A stretch of 64,000 bases of DNA from Leptospira haakeii (lineage in GTDB: Bacteria > Spirochaetota > Leptospiria > Leptospirales > Leptospiraceae), in the NCBI RefSeq assembly GCF_002812045.1, contig NZ_NPEG01000008.1, positions 1-64,000 on the forward strand. The letters are read 5' to 3'. Each line of letters opens with the position of its first letter. Position 1 is the first letter of the stretch. Shown one piece after another: positions 1 through 12,512 of this stretch. The translations under genes were made by a program, and so were the position numbers. The notes beneath the pieces were generated by a model. The model searched no databases and was not told the DNA's origin. It saw only the letters and a program-made list of their open reading frames with translations.

Positions 1-141
1 ATCTCAGAAAATTGCCTCTCGAGGAACTGCCTAAACTCTGTTCCGAGATCCGAAATTATATCATTGATTCTCTCTACCGGGACGGTTTCGTCAATTTTCT
101 TCCCAATTCAGGAAAGAAAATATCGACTAGGAAAAAGAGTT

Positions 142-948
142 TTAGAGGTTTTTTCCTCTCAAAGAACCGGAAATCGATTGTGCGTATTCTTCCAGTTTTT
201 TTCTGCAAAGACTAGGATTAGAACCATTCTCTTCTATGATCCTTTGCACTGCAGAACCTATGATGATCCCGTCAGCGTACCCAGAAATTTCTTTTGCCTG
301 GTCAGGGGCCGAGATCCCGAATCCAGCACTTACAGGAAGGGAAAAAACTTCTTTAGTAGTTTTGATCCTATCTTCCAGATCGGAAGAGATGGATTTTCTT
401 TCGCCTGTTACTCCGTAAGAAGTTACATAATAGATAAATCCGGAAGCAAAATCTCTAATTCCTTTCATACGATTCAAAGGAGTCGCAGGAGTTACCAAAT
501 GGATCAGATCCACTCCTCTTCTTTTCAATGACTTGAACAATTCGTCTGTCTCTGGGGTATCATATGGAAGATCAGGGATGATCATACCTTGGATACCTGC
601 AATCTTTGCTTTCTCGGCAAACTTTTCAAAACCGTAATGAAAGATAGGATTGAAATACGTTAGATACACTAGAGGAATATGAGGGTGTAAAGAATGAATC
701 TTTTCAGTGGTTTCCAAAATTGTATCCATGGAGAATGGATTCGAAAGAGCACGTTTGAATGCTTTTTGTATTACTGGTCCATCGGCGACTGGATCCGAGA
801 ATGGGATCCCAAGTTCTAAAATATCAGCGCCACCTCTGATAAGTGCATCCGCCCAATCTACACATAGTTCGTAGTTAGGATCTCCTAAAGAAATATAAGG
901 AATGAATGCGCTTTTTGAATCTGAAAAAACGCTCTTAATTGCGCTCAA
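142..948 (-). CDS. trpA: Tryptophan synthase alpha subunit
   Basis: Cleaves indole-3-glycerol phosphate to indole and glyceraldehyde-3-phosphate; indole is channelled to TrpB in the cytoplasmic alpha2beta2 complex. The 268-residue protein has the usual family length and shows the TIM-barrel signatures [18 protein letters not shown] near residue 45 (catalytic Glu), the YLTYFNPI strand near 100 and GFGIS near 210. The start is TTG: its last two bases begin the TGA stop of trpB (TTGA overlap), and no ATG lies near the conserved N-terminus. This implies translational coupling to trpB. It is the last complete gene of the long minus-strand run; identification is very secure. Confidence 0.97.
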   Translation of the reverse strand: MSAIKSVFSDSKSAFIPYISLGDPNYELCVDWADALIRGGADILELGIPFSDPVADGPVIQKAFKRALSNPFSMDTILETTEKIHSLHPHIPLVYLTYFNPIFHYGFEKFAEKAKIAGIQGMIIPDLPYDTPETDELFKSLKRRGVDLIHLVTPATPLNRMKGIRDFASGFIYYVTSYGVTGERKSISSDLEDRIKTTKEVFSLPVSAGFGISAPDQAKEISGYADGIIIGSAVQRIIEENGSNPSLCRKKLEEYAQSISGSLRGKNL

Positions 949-2159
949 ATCAAATCTCCTTGAGAAAGACCGACAAGTCTTGCTACTTCTGCCACATCCT
1001 TGTCTCCTCTTCCAGAAAGACAGATCAGAATATCTTTTTTCTTTCCAAGATCTTTCGCAAGATCTTTGGCAAATCGGAAAGCATGAGCAGTTTCTAATGC
1101 AGGGATAATACCTTCTATCCTACATACTTCCATGAATGCGTCCAAGGCTCCTTGGTCGGAAACAGTTTCATATTTTACTCTTCCGGAAGAATGTAAATAA
1201 GCATGTTCAGGTCCAACACCAGGATAATCTAATCCAGCTGAAACAGAATGCGCAGGAACTACCTGGCCACCGTCATCTTGGATAACCAATGTTTTGGTAC
1301 CATGTAAAAATCCAGTCTTACCAAAAAGCATTGTGGCAGAATGTTCTCCGGGAGAAGATCCCCTACCCCCGGCTTCCACTCCGTATAATTTTACTTTTTT
1401 ATCATTTAGAAATGCATAATACATTCCCATTGCATTAGAACCGCCGCCTACACAAGCAACGACAGCATCAGGAAGTTTATCGTTTTCTTTTTTGAACTGT
1501 TTTTTGGACTCGTCACCCACCACTTTTTGGAAATCGCGAACGATTGTAGGAAAAGGATGAGGCCCGATTACGGAACCTACTATATAATGAGTATTAGAAA
1601 CATTTAATGCCCAATCTCTCATTGCTTCCGAAGTAGCGTCTTTTAAGGTAGCGGTCCCGGAAGAAACACCTATCACTTTTGCGCCAAGCATCTGCATGCG
1701 GATCGCATTCAGTTTTTGGCGTCGGAGATCTTCTTCTCCCATAAAAATAGCAGTTTCAAATTCAAATAATGCACCCACAGTTGCAGTCGCCACACCATGT
1801 TGGCCTGCTCCTGTTTCTGCAATAATCCTACGTTTGCCCATTGCCTTTGCGATAAGCGCCTGGCCGATCGTATTATTGATCTTATGAGCGCCTGTATGAT
1901 TCAAGTCCTCTCGCTTCAGCCAAATTTTAGCTCCACCCCAGGCCTTAGTCAGTTTCTCTGCATAAGTCAGAGGAGAAGGTCTTCCTATATAATTCCTTCT
2001 ATAAAACTCCAGATCCTTTTGGAATTTTTTATCCTTACGGAGTTTATTGTAAGTATCTTCCAACTCGATCAATGCTTCGGTCAGAATTTCAGGGGAATAT
2101 CTTCCTCCAAAATCTCCGAAGTAACCTTCTTTTTCAGTGAAGCTGCGTTCTTTAGCCAT
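945..2159 (-). CDS. trpB: Tryptophan synthase beta subunit
   Basis: PLP enzyme that condenses indole with serine to give tryptophan. The 404-residue protein is full length for the family. The PLP lysine is in [10 protein letters not shown] (Lys93), followed by the [11 protein letters not shown] segment and the phosphate-binding GGGSNAMG loop near residue 240. It overlaps trpA by four bases and sits 17 bases after proS, so the trp genes here are separated from the rest of the pathway; no trpE, D, C or F is present nearby. The ATG start matches the family N-terminus, although no strong ribosome-binding site is visible before it. Confidence 0.98.
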   Translation of the reverse strand: MAKERSFTEKEGYFGDFGGRYSPEILTEALIELEDTYNKLRKDKKFQKDLEFYRRNYIGRPSPLTYAEKLTKAWGGAKIWLKREDLNHTGAHKINNTIGQALIAKAMGKRRIIAETGAGQHGVATATVGALFEFETAIFMGEEDLRRQKLNAIRMQMLGAKVIGVSSGTATLKDATSEAMRDWALNVSNTHYIVGSVIGPHPFPTIVRDFQKVVGDESKKQFKKENDKLPDAVVACVGGGSNAMGMYYAFLNDKKVKLYGVEAGGRGSSPGEHSATMLFGKTGFLHGTKTLVIQDDGGQVVPAHSVSAGLDYPGVGPEHAYLHSSGRVKYETVSDQGALDAFMEVCRIEGIIPALETAHAFRFAKDLAKDLGKKKDILICLSGRGDKDVAEVARLVGLSQGDLI

Positions 2160-2176
2160 GACAGTTTTTGAAGGGA

Positions 2177-3913
2177 TTAATCTCCCAACAACTCCTGGTA
2201 TAATTCCTGACGTAGGTTTTCTACTCTTGTATTCAGATCATCAAAGTCTGTGAATTTGAAAGTCTCATCTTTATTGAATTTACGATTGTAGATTGAGACC
2301 TCTCCAGATTCGAAAAACTTTTTACCTACAGTGATCCGGATTGGGAAGCCGATTAGTTCAGAATCCTTGAACTTAAATCCAGGTCCGAGGTCTCTTTCAT
2401 CCCAGAAAACCTCAAATCCTTCGTTCTTTAGATTTTCGTAAAATTCCAAAGCTTTGGCTTCCTGTTCTGCACCCTTTGCAATTGTAACAAGAGATATCTC
2501 GAAAGGTGCAATACTGATTGGCCAATAGATCCCGTTCTCATCATTACATTGTTCTATTACTGTGGCCATGGTTCGGTTCACACCAATACCGTAACAGCCC
2601 ATAGTAAGAGTTTTCGCCTTACCTTGTTGGTCCAATACTTGGATCTGGAAAGACTTGGTATATTTATCTCCAAGTTTGAAAATATGACCTACTTCAATAC
2701 CCTTCTCTGCTTTAAGTGTTTTTGCACAAGTAGGACAAGGGTCCCCTTCTCTTGCTAAAGCCACATCTGCAGTTTCGTATGGGATCTTGATCTCGGAAGA
2801 AGGAACATATCCTTGTATATGGAAATCTTCTTTTCCTCCACCTACAATATAGGCTCCATCTTTTCGGATAGAAGAATCTAAAATCACCTTAAACCCGGCG
2901 CCCACATCGGAAGGTCCGATAAACCCGGGAACTAAATTAGAATTTTTTAATTCAGGTTCTGGGATCATGTCCAGGTCGGACCATTTTAAATAAGATTTAA
3001 GCTTATGCTCATTTAGTTCTAGATCCCCACGTAGGAATACCAACAGTTTCTCTTTTCCATTCTGAAAAGCGACTGCCTTAATAGTATCCTGAGCGCGAAC
3101 ATTTAAGAAAGAAGCAACGTCTTCGATGGATTTTTTACCGGGAGTCGCCACTTCCTTTTTGTCCTTAGGGCCTTTAGGAGAATCTTCTGCCTTTGCAATA
3201 AAAGGAGTTTTTTCGCTATTAGAATTATAACCACAGTCTCCACAAAGAAGTAGCGTTTCTTCTCCAATTGGAGAAACCACCATAAATTCTTCGGAAGCCG
3301 AACCGCCCATTGTTCCAGAATCCGCTTGGACTGGAATTGTTTTCAAACCGCAACGTTGGAAAATTTTTCGATAAGCAGTTCTCATATCTTGGTAAGTAGC
3401 ATCCAGAGAAGCTTCATCCAAATGATAAGAATATGCATCTTTCATAATAAACTCTCTGGAACGGATCACTCCGAACCTAGGGCGGATCTCGTCTCTGAAC
3501 TTAGTATGGATCTGATACACATTGATAGGCAGATCCTTATATGATTTCAGTAGAGGTTTTACTAAATAAGAAAAAGATTCCTCATGAGTTGGGCCAAGAG
3601 CATACCATTGGTCATGACGATCTTTGACTCTCATCATTTCCGGCCCCATAATGCTCCATCTTCCTGATTGTTCCCAAAACTCGGAAGGTGTCATGATCGG
3701 AAGTTCGAATTCCAATGCACCGGTTGCGTCCATTTCTTCACGGACTATGTTTTCTATTTTTTTAAGGATACGTAATCCTAATGGTAGGAAAAAATAAAAT
3801 CCTGAGCCTGATTTTCTAACCAGGCCTGCGCGTATCATTAACCGATGGGAAGCGACCAGCGCGTCCGAAGGATTTTCTTTTTCCGTAGGTACTAAATATT
3901 TAGATGCTCTCAT
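2177..3913 (-). CDS. proS: Prolyl-tRNA synthetase, bacterial type with editing domain
   Basis: Charges tRNA-Pro with proline. The 578-residue protein is the long bacterial form: the class II motif 2 region ([17 protein letters not shown]) is near residue 140, a YbaK-type editing insertion spans about 230-390 ([11 protein letters not shown] through GGGKEDFH), motif 3 ([14 protein letters not shown]) follows near 445, and the anticodon-binding domain is at the C-terminus (PFEISLVTI onward). It lies nine bases after the rseP-like gene on the same strand, so it is probably co-transcribed with the envelope genes upstream. Confidence 0.97.
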   Translation of the reverse strand: MRASKYLVPTEKENPSDALVASHRLMIRAGLVRKSGSGFYFFLPLGLRILKKIENIVREEMDATGALEFELPIMTPSEFWEQSGRWSIMGPEMMRVKDRHDQWYALGPTHEESFSYLVKPLLKSYKDLPINVYQIHTKFRDEIRPRFGVIRSREFIMKDAYSYHLDEASLDATYQDMRTAYRKIFQRCGLKTIPVQADSGTMGGSASEEFMVVSPIGEETLLLCGDCGYNSNSEKTPFIAKAEDSPKGPKDKKEVATPGKKSIEDVASFLNVRAQDTIKAVAFQNGKEKLLVFLRGDLELNEHKLKSYLKWSDLDMIPEPELKNSNLVPGFIGPSDVGAGFKVILDSSIRKDGAYIVGGGKEDFHIQGYVPSSEIKIPYETADVALAREGDPCPTCAKTLKAEKGIEVGHIFKLGDKYTKSFQIQVLDQQGKAKTLTMGCYGIGVNRTMATVIEQCNDENGIYWPISIAPFEISLVTIAKGAEQEAKALEFYENLKNEGFEVFWDERDLGPGFKFKDSELIGFPIRITVGKKFFESGEVSIYNRKFNKDETFKFTDFDDLNTRVENLRQELYQELLGD

Positions 3914-3922
3914 GACTCTCGA

Positions 3923-5614
3923 TTATCTTAAGAAATCGTGATAAGTCACATAGAGGCCCAAGGATAAAAGGAAGAAGAATCCTAATCTCAAAACCTGTTC
4001 TTGAACAGCCATCGGCAAAGGTCTACCGGCGATCGCCTCGTATGTGAAAAAAACGATATGTCCACCGTCGGCCACAGGAATCGGAAGTAAATTCATTATC
4101 ATTAAAGCGATCGAAATAAATGCCACGAACTGAAAGTAAGAATAAAAACCGTCTTCTAAAAATTGAACGGAAACTTTAGCAAGCCCCACAGGACCGGAAA
4201 CACTGTCCTTTACCTTTAATCTTCCCGAAAAGATCATCCCGAGTCCTCTCAGGTTATCGCTGATCATCTTTCCTACGTCTTTGCCTGATTGTAAAAATGC
4301 CTCGCCGAAGGAAAGTTTTCGGTCCATACTTTCCTCTTTTACATGCATCTTAGCGGTAAAACCTAAAAGACCTATTTGGTAGAATCCGAGCGTTGCATCC
4401 CAGACCTGCCCTTGGACTTCTAACTGAACTCTTTTGCCGATTTGAGATTGGACTGTCTTTTTGAAATCTTCCAGATCTGCAAAAGACTTACCGTCCATTT
4501 TCAAACTCAGAAGTTTAAGTTTAATTTCAGGATCATGGCTCCTGAGACTGATCGTGCTGATCGGAATTTCAGGATATTTTTTATCCCGAACATCCTTTAA
4601 TTCTACAACGAATGCAGCAAGAGGAGTCATCTCTACTTCCGCTTTTTCGCGAGTCCATGGATTGAGTAGCGGATAAGTTTTACGATCCACTTCTAATTTT
4701 ACTTTTTCGTTTTGGAATTTTCCGAGAGTACGTTGTAATTCCGGAACTGTATGGACTTCGATCCCATTCACGGATAAAATCCTGTCCCCATCGTTTAGAT
4801 AATCTAAGGCCCTGGATTCGATCGCTTCTTTGTTCAGTCTTGCTTCTAATAAAGCAAGTTCACGAGGGGAAAGTTTAGGATCTAATGCGGCCTTTCTTTC
4901 TCTTTGTTTTCTATATTCCGCTGCTTCTCCATTCGGATCCAAGAAAGAAAGTTTTTTCAAGAACCAATGGCTGAGTGTGGATCCATATCCGAAGTCCACT
5001 TGTACAAGTCTTTCTCCTGCGAAATCTACTCCGATCTGAGGATCAGAAAAATGAAATTCTAGTTCCTTTCCTTCTCTCTCCACTTTGAGTTGGATATCTT
5101 TTCCGCGAGCAAGTCCAAGTTCGGATAATAATTCATATTTGGATTCAGTTTTGGTTCCGTTGACGGAAACAATTTTGTCTCCACTTCTTAAACCTGCTTG
5201 GTATCCCGAAGAATATTCGGTAATAGCAGGCTCTATATAAATTTTAGTCCCTGCAGGCGAATAACCTATCGCATATAAACCGAAGATGATAAAAAAACCA
5301 AGTATCAAATTGAATAGCGGCCCACCGAAAACCGGGATCATTCTTTTGAGAGGAGGAGTGGACAAAAACTCTCCCTTCTCTCCTTTTAATGCTCCGCCTT
5401 CGTCTCCCTTGAATAGAACATAACCGCCCAATGGAATCCCGGTAACTTGAAAAGTGGTCTCACCAATTTTCTTTTTCCAAATTCCTTTTCCATAACCAAT
5501 GGAGAAGATCCTGGCCTTTACACCAACAACCCAACCCATGATCAAATGCCCCAACTCATGTATAAAAATACAAAGAGCCAGCATGAATACGATGCCTAAA
5601 ATATCTGCTAACAT
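3923..5614 (-). CDS. rseP: RseP-family site-2 intramembrane zinc metalloprotease
   Basis: Inner-membrane protease that cuts membrane-embedded substrates such as anti-sigma factors or leftover signal peptides. The HEXXH zinc site (HELGH, residues 19-23) lies in the first membrane helix, a GG-V/PDZ region begins near residue 130, a second PDZ-like stretch ([16 protein letters not shown]) is near 270, and the third metal-ligand motif ([11 protein letters not shown]) is near residue 508. At 563 residues it is about 110 longer than E. coli RseP; the excess includes a charged, probably helical segment near 225-265. It overlaps the dxr stop by seven bases. The specific substrate is unknown. Confidence 0.9.
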   Translation of the reverse strand: MLADILGIVFMLALCIFIHELGHLIMGWVVGVKARIFSIGYGKGIWKKKIGETTFQVTGIPLGGYVLFKGDEGGALKGEKGEFLSTPPLKRMIPVFGGPLFNLILGFFIIFGLYAIGYSPAGTKIYIEPAITEYSSGYQAGLRSGDKIVSVNGTKTESKYELLSELGLARGKDIQLKVEREGKELEFHFSDPQIGVDFAGERLVQVDFGYGSTLSHWFLKKLSFLDPNGEAAEYRKQRERKAALDPKLSPRELALLEARLNKEAIESRALDYLNDGDRILSVNGIEVHTVPELQRTLGKFQNEKVKLEVDRKTYPLLNPWTREKAEVEMTPLAAFVVELKDVRDKKYPEIPISTISLRSHDPEIKLKLLSLKMDGKSFADLEDFKKTVQSQIGKRVQLEVQGQVWDATLGFYQIGLLGFTAKMHVKEESMDRKLSFGEAFLQSGKDVGKMISDNLRGLGMIFSGRLKVKDSVSGPVGLAKVSVQFLEDGFYSYFQFVAFISIALMIMNLLPIPVADGGHIVFFTYEAIAGRPLPMAVQEQVLRLGFFFLLSLGLYVTYHDFLR

Positions 5615-6777
5615 AAATGCACTACCTTATCTTTAGAGAAATGGAAGGCCAATTCTCTGGCCTTTCTATCCGCTTCTTCATATCCTTCTAAATCTTCCGG
5701 AAATGAATTCGGAATTTTTTCCAAAACATTTCGAATGAGAGAAGGGATTTCCGTAAAAAGAATTTTACCTTGTAAGAATAATTCAACAGCAACTTCGTTT
5801 GCGGCATTAAAGATAGAAGGAGCAGTACCGCCCGCTCTTCCCGCCTCATAGGCCAATGCCAAACCTGGATATCTCCCCATATCCGGTTCTAAAAATTCCA
5901 AAGTCCCCCAAGAAGTAGCAGGGTGAGCTTTCAAAACTTTCGGAACTATTTTAGGAAAATATAATGAATGTGCCACAGGGAAGATCATATCAGGATAAGA
6001 AGCGTATACAAAACTTGCTCCATCCTTTGTCTCAACCAACCCGTGAGCAACACTTTGGGGATGGATAACAACGCCTATCTTATCATAAGAAAATCCAAAA
6101 AGGAAATGAGCCTCTATAACTTCTAATCCTTTATTGATCATCCCTGCAGAATCGATCGTAATCTTAGGCCCCATATTCCAAGTAGGATGTTTTAGTGCCT
6201 GTTCAATCGTTACTTTTGGAAGATCTTCGATAGGAAGTTTACGAAAAGGTCCACCGGAAGCTGTCAGAACTATTCTTTCGAGTGAATCCTTCTTCATATT
6301 TTCCAAAAGTTGAAAAAGTGCATTATGTTCCGAGTCTACAGGAACCAGATACGATTTAGAATTTTCTAATAAACCTTTGATATAAGGTCCGCAGCTTACC
6401 AGGGTTTCCTTATTTGCGATCCCAATTTTTTTGTCTGCACGAATTGCAGCAACAGTAGGACGGATTCCACTCGCACCGACGACTGCAGTGACAACAGTTT
6501 CTATTTCCGGAGCCGAAACGATCTCTTCTAAACTTTCAGATCCGTACAATACCTTTGTATTCCCGATCTTATTTCCCAGAACAGTTCTATCCGCAGTTTC
6601 AGAACTGATACATAAAACATCCGGTTGGAATTCCTTCACAATAGATTCCGCTTTTTGTAAATTGGAATGTACGCTGAAAGATATTAGCCGAAACTCTTCC
6701 GGAAATTGGCGGAGTATTTTGAGAGTGGACTCCCCTACCGATCCGGAGGCACCCAGTATAGAGACGCCTCTTTTCAT
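5608..6777 (-). CDS. dxr: 1-deoxy-D-xylulose 5-phosphate reductoisomerase
   Basis: Second step of the MEP isoprenoid pathway: converts DXP to 2-C-methyl-erythritol 4-phosphate with NADPH. Of 389 residues, the N-terminus carries the nucleotide-binding [11 protein letters not shown], followed by the IANKETLVS and [10 protein letters not shown] metal/substrate motifs near 125-155, the flexible-loop region ASGGPFR and [11 protein letters not shown]. This order is diagnostic. The gene sits between cdsA and the rseP-like gene, a neighbourhood widely conserved in bacteria (uppS-cdsA-dxr-rseP). Confidence 0.97.
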   Translation of the reverse strand: MKRGVSILGASGSVGESTLKILRQFPEEFRLISFSVHSNLQKAESIVKEFQPDVLCISSETADRTVLGNKIGNTKVLYGSESLEEIVSAPEIETVVTAVVGASGIRPTVAAIRADKKIGIANKETLVSCGPYIKGLLENSKSYLVPVDSEHNALFQLLENMKKDSLERIVLTASGGPFRKLPIEDLPKVTIEQALKHPTWNMGPKITIDSAGMINKGLEVIEAHFLFGFSYDKIGVVIHPQSVAHGLVETKDGASFVYASYPDMIFPVAHSLYFPKIVPKVLKAHPATSWGTLEFLEPDMGRYPGLALAYEAGRAGGTAPSIFNAANEVAVELFLQGKILFTEIPSLIRNVLEKIPNSFPEDLEGYEEADRKARELAFHFSKDKVVHLC

Positions 6778-6785
6778 ATAGTTAG

Positions 6786-7700
6786 TTAGACCGGAAATCC
6801 CAGAGCAACCTTGATCTGAAGATAAAAATAAAGGATAGGGACCGTTAAAAGTAACGCATCAGCCCGATCCAAAATTCCACCATGACCCGGGATCAAATTC
6901 CCGGAATCTTTTACTTTAGCGTCCCGTTTCATTGCGGATTCCAAAAGGTCTCCGATGACTCCTACGAAAGATAAAATTAAAGAAGTTAAAAATACTTCTG
7001 CACCTGAAACTAATGGTGCAACCCCTGTACTTCTTTCCCATAGAATATTTAAAAGGAATACTGAACCGATCGCAACTACGATCCCGGAAGCATAACCTTC
7101 CCAGGTTTTTTTAGGAGAGATTGCAAGACCTGCTGGATTCCTACCAAACCAACGCCCACCGAAATATCCGCCCACATCAGTCATAAAAGTTGCGACGGAC
7201 ACTAAGAACACATAATAGATCCCTTGGTTCATTCCCAAAAGAAGAAGTAAATGTCCGAGAGGGAGCGCGGCATAAACCACTCCTAAAATTGTGGAGCTTA
7301 CTGAGAAAATTGCACCATCCAGTGGTCTTCTCAAAATTTGAAGAAGGAAACTGAAAAGGAAAAGTAATATAAAGGAGAATGTTACAGCGTCAAAACTAGG
7401 CACAAACAGTTTAAAATGTGTTTGGAAGAATATAGGCGGCTCGAATTTATTTTGAGAAGCTACAAATCTAAAATAATAAATTAATAATATTACAATAAAG
7501 AAGAATATCCCCGTTCCCTTGAAAGGCCTTCCATCTTGGCCTCTATCGGAAAGCCTATAAAATTCTGTCAGACCTATTACTCCTGCGACCAGAAGTATTG
7601 CCAGGGTTTGTAAATAATAAAAATCCCTGTAAAAGATCATGAACAGGTAGAGGGCTACGAGCACAGCCGCGGAAAGGATCCTTTTTGTAGTTTCACCCAT
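6786..7700 (-). CDS. cdsA: Phosphatidate cytidylyltransferase
   Basis: Makes CDP-diacylglycerol from phosphatidic acid and CTP at the inner membrane, the branch point for phospholipid synthesis. The 304-residue protein is strongly hydrophobic with about eight predicted membrane helices and ends with the family signature [20 protein letters not shown] followed by GILDRAD, whose Asp and Arg residues bind metal and substrate. The start overlaps the uppS stop by eight bases, indicating coupled translation. Confidence 0.95.
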   Translation of the reverse strand: MGETTKRILSAAVLVALYLFMIFYRDFYYLQTLAILLVAGVIGLTEFYRLSDRGQDGRPFKGTGIFFFIVILLIYYFRFVASQNKFEPPIFFQTHFKLFVPSFDAVTFSFILLFLFSFLLQILRRPLDGAIFSVSSTILGVVYAALPLGHLLLLLGMNQGIYYVFLVSVATFMTDVGGYFGGRWFGRNPAGLAISPKKTWEGYASGIVVAIGSVFLLNILWERSTGVAPLVSGAEVFLTSLILSFVGVIGDLLESAMKRDAKVKDSGNLIPGHGGILDRADALLLTVPILYFYLQIKVALGFPV

Positions 7701-8418
7701 TCTCTAAACCTCCGAATTTTCGGGTCCTTCCCCGGAACCAATCCAACGCTTCTCTCAGATCCTTGTCTCCGAATTCAGGCCAAAGATTTTCAGTAAAAAA
7801 AAGCTCCGCATAAGCGGATTGCCATAGAAGGAAATTGGATAATCTCCTCTCCCCAGCGGTTCTAATCAATAAATCTACTGCCGGAAGGGGATACGTATAC
7901 AAATATTTTTCGAGTTCTTTTGCGCTGATCGGTTTTTGGATGGAGATGGACTTCTTCTTTCTTTCTTCCGTCAATCTGGAAAACGCGTTTAAAATCTCTT
8001 CCTGGGACCCGTAATTTAAACAAAAGTTCACAGTTAATTTGCGGTTTTTGCGGGTGATCTCTGCAGCGTGATCAATTTTTGATAAAACCAAAGAGCTTAG
8101 TTTTTTTCTAGAACCTGAATGTAATATTCTGATCCCTTTTGCGTTGATCTTATCTAAACGGGAATCTATAAATTCCACCAAAAGATTGAATATGGATCTA
8201 ATCTCTGTGATCGGACGTTTCCAATTTTCCGTGGAGAATGCGTATAGTGAGACTACTTCTAAACCTAAAGAAAGACTAGAGTCCATGAGACGATCGATTG
8301 CGTCTGCACCGGCTCTATGTCCTTCGGATCTGGAAAGCCCTTTAGATGTCGCCCATCTTCCGTTCCCATCCATGATGACGGCCACGTGACGGGGGATTTT
8401 TTTTTTGGAAGAAGCCAA
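7693..8418 (-). CDS. uppS: Isoprenyl transferase (undecaprenyl diphosphate synthase)
   Basis: Cis-prenyltransferase that extends farnesyl diphosphate to the C55 lipid carrier for peptidoglycan and LPS. The 241-residue protein shows VAVIMDGNGRWA near residue 12 (catalytic Asp17), the SLYAFSTENWKRP motif near 60, and RTAGERRLSNFLLWQSAYAEL near the C-terminus, where Arg and Glu bind the diphosphate and magnesium. The third motif has RTAGE in place of the more usual RTSGE. It starts two bases after frr ends and overlaps cdsA. Confidence 0.96.
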   Translation of the reverse strand: MASSKKKIPRHVAVIMDGNGRWATSKGLSRSEGHRAGADAIDRLMDSSLSLGLEVVSLYAFSTENWKRPITEIRSIFNLLVEFIDSRLDKINAKGIRILHSGSRKKLSSLVLSKIDHAAEITRKNRKLTVNFCLNYGSQEEILNAFSRLTEERKKKSISIQKPISAKELEKYLYTYPLPAVDLLIRTAGERRLSNFLLWQSAYAELFFTENLWPEFGDKDLREALDWFRGRTRKFGGLENG

Positions 8419-8420
8419 GC

Positions 8421-10321
<1,901 letters not shown>

Positions 10322-10332
10322 GATCTTCCTTC

Positions 10333-11223
10333 TTACTCGCCTTTATCGATTTCAATAGCCGCAGGAGCTTCCGGAGTTGCAGCTGGTGCTGCAGGAGCCG
10401 CTGGTGCTTCTTCTTTTTTAGAAGCAACTGGATCCTCGTCCATAATGAACTTACCACTTTCGTCGTATTCACCTTGGTATTCCAGAGCAAGAGCTTCTGA
10501 ATCCAGATCTTCGCTGAAGCGAGGTTGTTCAACAACTCCACCTGTTCCTTCGATTACCGCGTTAGACATGGTTTCGAGGAATAAGGAGATAGCGCGGATC
10601 GCGTCATCGTTACCTGGGATTGGATAGTCGATCAATTCAGGATCACAGTTAGTATCAACTACTGCGAAAATTTTTAGACCAAGTTTACGAGCTTCTTTAA
10701 CTGCGATCTCTTCTTTCTTAGGATCGATCACGAAAAGAACTTCAGGAATGCTGGTCATGTCCTTGATCCCGCCCAAAGTTTTGCGGAGTTTGTCTAACTC
10801 TCTACGAAGAGATAAAACTTCTTTTTTAGTTTTTACTTCTTTTTCGAAGGTATTATCTGTTTCCATTCCCTCTAGTTTTTTCAAACGAGCGATGGATTTT
10901 TTAACTGTATTCCAGTTAGTTAAAAGTCCGCCCGGCCAGCGGTTATTGATGAAGAACATGCTGCAACGAAGTGCTTCTCTTTCGATAGCTCCTCTAGCTT
11001 GCTTTTTAGTTCCAACGAATAGGACTTTTTTTCCTTCGGAAGTAACCTTCTTCAATGCGTCGTAAGCTTCTTTAGCTTTTTGAACGGTCTTTTGAAGGTC
11101 GATGATATGGATCCCGTTTCTTGCAGTGAAGACATAGGGAGCCATTTTCGGATTCCATTTTCTTGTCTGGTGACCGAAGTGAACTCCGGTTTCCAGAAGG
11201 TTTTTCATGGAAATTACTGACAT
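10333..11223 (-). CDS. rpsB: 30S ribosomal protein S2 with Ala/Pro-rich tail
   Basis: Ribosomal protein S2 (uS2), needed for S1 binding to the 30S subunit. Residues 1-235 contain the whole fold: [19 protein letters not shown] at the N-terminus, [12 protein letters not shown] near 90 and [19 protein letters not shown] near 160. The protein is 296 residues, about 55 longer than E. coli S2; the extra C-terminal part is acidic, then a low-complexity Ala/Pro/Glu stretch. In many bacteria S2 represses its own mRNA through the 5' leader; no such structure could be recognised here. Confidence 0.97.
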   Translation of the reverse strand: MSVISMKNLLETGVHFGHQTRKWNPKMAPYVFTARNGIHIIDLQKTVQKAKEAYDALKKVTSEGKKVLFVGTKKQARGAIEREALRCSMFFINNRWPGGLLTNWNTVKKSIARLKKLEGMETDNTFEKEVKTKKEVLSLRRELDKLRKTLGGIKDMTSIPEVLFVIDPKKEEIAVKEARKLGLKIFAVVDTNCDPELIDYPIPGNDDAIRAISLFLETMSNAVIEGTGGVVEQPRFSEDLDSEALALEYQGEYDESGKFIMDEDPVASKKEEAPAAPAAPAATPEAPAAIEIDKGE

Positions 11224-11230
11224 GAGTTGT

Positions 11231-11491
11231 TTACCCCTTTTTTAGTACGAAGAACAATGTCGCCACAAGTCCCAAGAGACTTGCAGGGGTAACTTGTGCT
11301 TCGACTTTAATTACGTAAAGTTCCAGCCGAACCGGTTCTTGTAAGAGGTAGACGGAGAGGATATGAACCCCAAAAACGTTGTCGATAATTACTCCGACTA
11401 CGGCTCCGGCCAAGGTTCCTAATAAGATGGCTAATGCGATTTTGGCCGCTTTTCCGCCGTCCATAGGTCGTTTCGGGCTGGCAGATACCAA
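11231..11491 (-). CDS. Small two-helix membrane protein, DUF4321-like
   Basis: An 86-residue protein with two hydrophobic segments, one with a glycine-rich small-residue pattern ([16 protein letters not shown], near residues 22-37) and one at the extreme C-terminus ([12 protein letters not shown]). The pattern resembles DUF4321 proteins, whose function is unknown. The start used is TTG; an in-frame ATG ten codons in (11464) is the alternative and would remove MVSASPKRP. It is seven bases upstream of rpsB and 22 bases after the bactofilin, so it is part of the same transcript. Assignment to DUF4321 is from memory of the family pattern and only moderately certain. Confidence 0.7.
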   Translation of the reverse strand: MVSASPKRPMDGGKAAKIALAILLGTLAGAVVGVIIDNVFGVHILSVYLLQEPVRLELYVIKVEAQVTPASLLGLVATLFFVLKKG

Positions 11492-11513
11492 TTTTTCAGG
11501 TCGGACCGAAGGG

Positions 11514-11897
11514 TCAATCCTTATTAGGCAGGATCATTTCGCAGTTGCCTTCGAAGATCACTCCATCCGCGATTTGTAACTTTGCAGTCTTGATGTTTCC
11601 GTTTACTTTTCCACTCGGAAGCATCTCTAATCTTTGGGTAGCGATCACGTTGCCTGTGATCTCCCCACCAACAATTACGGTCCCAGCTTTGATATTAGCT
11701 CTGACCTTTGCTCCTTCGCTGACCAATAGAAATCCTTCAGATTCTATTTCTCCTTGGAATTCACCTGAGATCTCCAAAGGTTTTTTGAAGTTCAGAATTC
11801 CTGAAAAATGGGTTTCTCTTCCTAATACAGTGGAGATCGTCCCGAATTCGGTTACAGTGCGGCTTGGTTTGGATGCGGTTGCGGTTTTTTTTGACAT
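11514..11897 (-). CDS. Bactofilin (polymer-forming cytoskeletal protein)
   Basis: Self-assembles into nucleotide-independent filaments; in spirochaetes and other bacteria bactofilins shape the cell or localise envelope enzymes. The 127 residues show a disordered basic/Ser-Thr N-terminus, then a regular beta-helix repeat pattern (SGEFQGEIESEGFLLVSEGAKVRANIKAGTVIVGGEITGNV, shown in pieces: GEIES, AKVRANIKAGTVIVGGEI, GKVNGNIKTAKL) with hydrophobic residues about every six positions, ending in a short tail. A second bactofilin is at 46352-46795; the two are related but not near-identical. Confidence 0.9.
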   Translation of the reverse strand: MSKKTATASKPSRTVTEFGTISTVLGRETHFSGILNFKKPLEISGEFQGEIESEGFLLVSEGAKVRANIKAGTVIVGGEITGNVIATQRLEMLPSGKVNGNIKTAKLQIADGVIFEGNCEMILPNKD

Positions 11898-11906
11898 GAT
11901 ACCAGA

Positions 11907-12128
11907 TTATTTCGTTTTCATCTCGAAAACCCCATCCCAATCTTCAGGTGGAGGATTCGCGATAAATGCTTCACAGCGTCCTATATATTTTTTAGAAGGC
12001 CCGTCGTTCGGAGTGATCTCAACTGCTTTTTTGAATAGTTCCCAAGCTTCCTTGAACTTTCTATTCTTATACAGTGCGAGACCTTCGTCGTACAATTTAA
12101 GAGTTTGTTTAAAAGACTCTGTGACCAC
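11907..12128 (-). CDS. Tiny TPR protein resembling a cyclase C-terminal tail
   Basis: A 73-residue soluble protein made of roughly two TPR helices pairs (LKLYDEGLALYKNRKFKEAWELFKKAVEI spans the first, with the canonical Tyr, Gly/Ala and Ala positions) and ending NPPPEDWDGVFEMKTK. That ending is familiar from the C-termini of spirochaetal adenylate/guanylate cyclases that carry TPRs, but no cyclase domain is attached here. It starts with GTG: an AAGGAG seven bases upstream lies inside the last codons of acpS, three bases before, which fixes the start. It probably acts as a protein-interaction adaptor; the partner is unknown. Confidence 0.8.
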   Translation of the reverse strand: MVTESFKQTLKLYDEGLALYKNRKFKEAWELFKKAVEITPNDGPSKKYIGRCEAFIANPPPEDWDGVFEMKTK

Positions 12129-12131
12129 AGC

Positions 12132-12512
12132 TCACTCCTTATAGAGAACGACAACTGCAGTGGAATAATTTTCCGCATGACTGATGGATACGGAAACACC
12201 GCTATAGCCTTTCTCGAGGAACAATTCTTTCGATTTTCCGTGAAGTACCAATTCTTTTTTTCCAAAATCTTTCCCGAAAAGTTCGATTTCTCTCATATCA
12301 AGAATCACCTTATCACCGGGTTCTATGGCCTTGATGAATGCTTCTTTTACACAGAATCTTCCGCTAAGATGAGGAACCGGATCTTTTCTGCCTGAGCAAT
12401 ACGCTATCTCAGATTCTGAAAATACTCTTTTCAGGAATCTTTCTCCATGTTTATCGAGTAAGTCTCTGATCCTGGAATTTTCTACTATATCATTCCCAAT
12501 GGTGATTTTCAT
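12132..12512 (-). CDS. acpS: Holo-[acyl-carrier-protein] synthase
   Basis: Transfers 4'-phosphopantetheine from CoA to apo-ACP, activating fatty acid synthesis. The 126 residues match the AcpS trimer-type family: NDIVENSRI at residues 7-15 holds the magnesium-binding Asp, SESEIAYC follows near 38, and GRFCVKEAFIKA near 53-64 holds the second magnesium ligand (Glu). VSISHAENYSTAVVVL is the usual C-terminal strand. Its start overlaps the stop of the YbbR-domain gene by four bases. Confidence 0.95.
   Translation of the reverse strand: MKITIGNDIVENSRIRDLLDKHGERFLKRVFSESEIAYCSGRKDPVPHLSGRFCVKEAFIKAIEPGDKVILDMREIELFGKDFGKKELVLHGKSKELFLEKGYSGVSVSISHAENYSTAVVVLYKE

Noticed and set aside
64..531. 155-codon plus-strand frame opposite trpA
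   Set aside because: It is the antisense of a secure trpA gene, has no ribosome-binding site and no family pattern.
11545..12144. 199-codon plus-strand frame
   Set aside because: Antisense to the bactofilin and TPR genes, which have clear family patterns; low-complexity composition.
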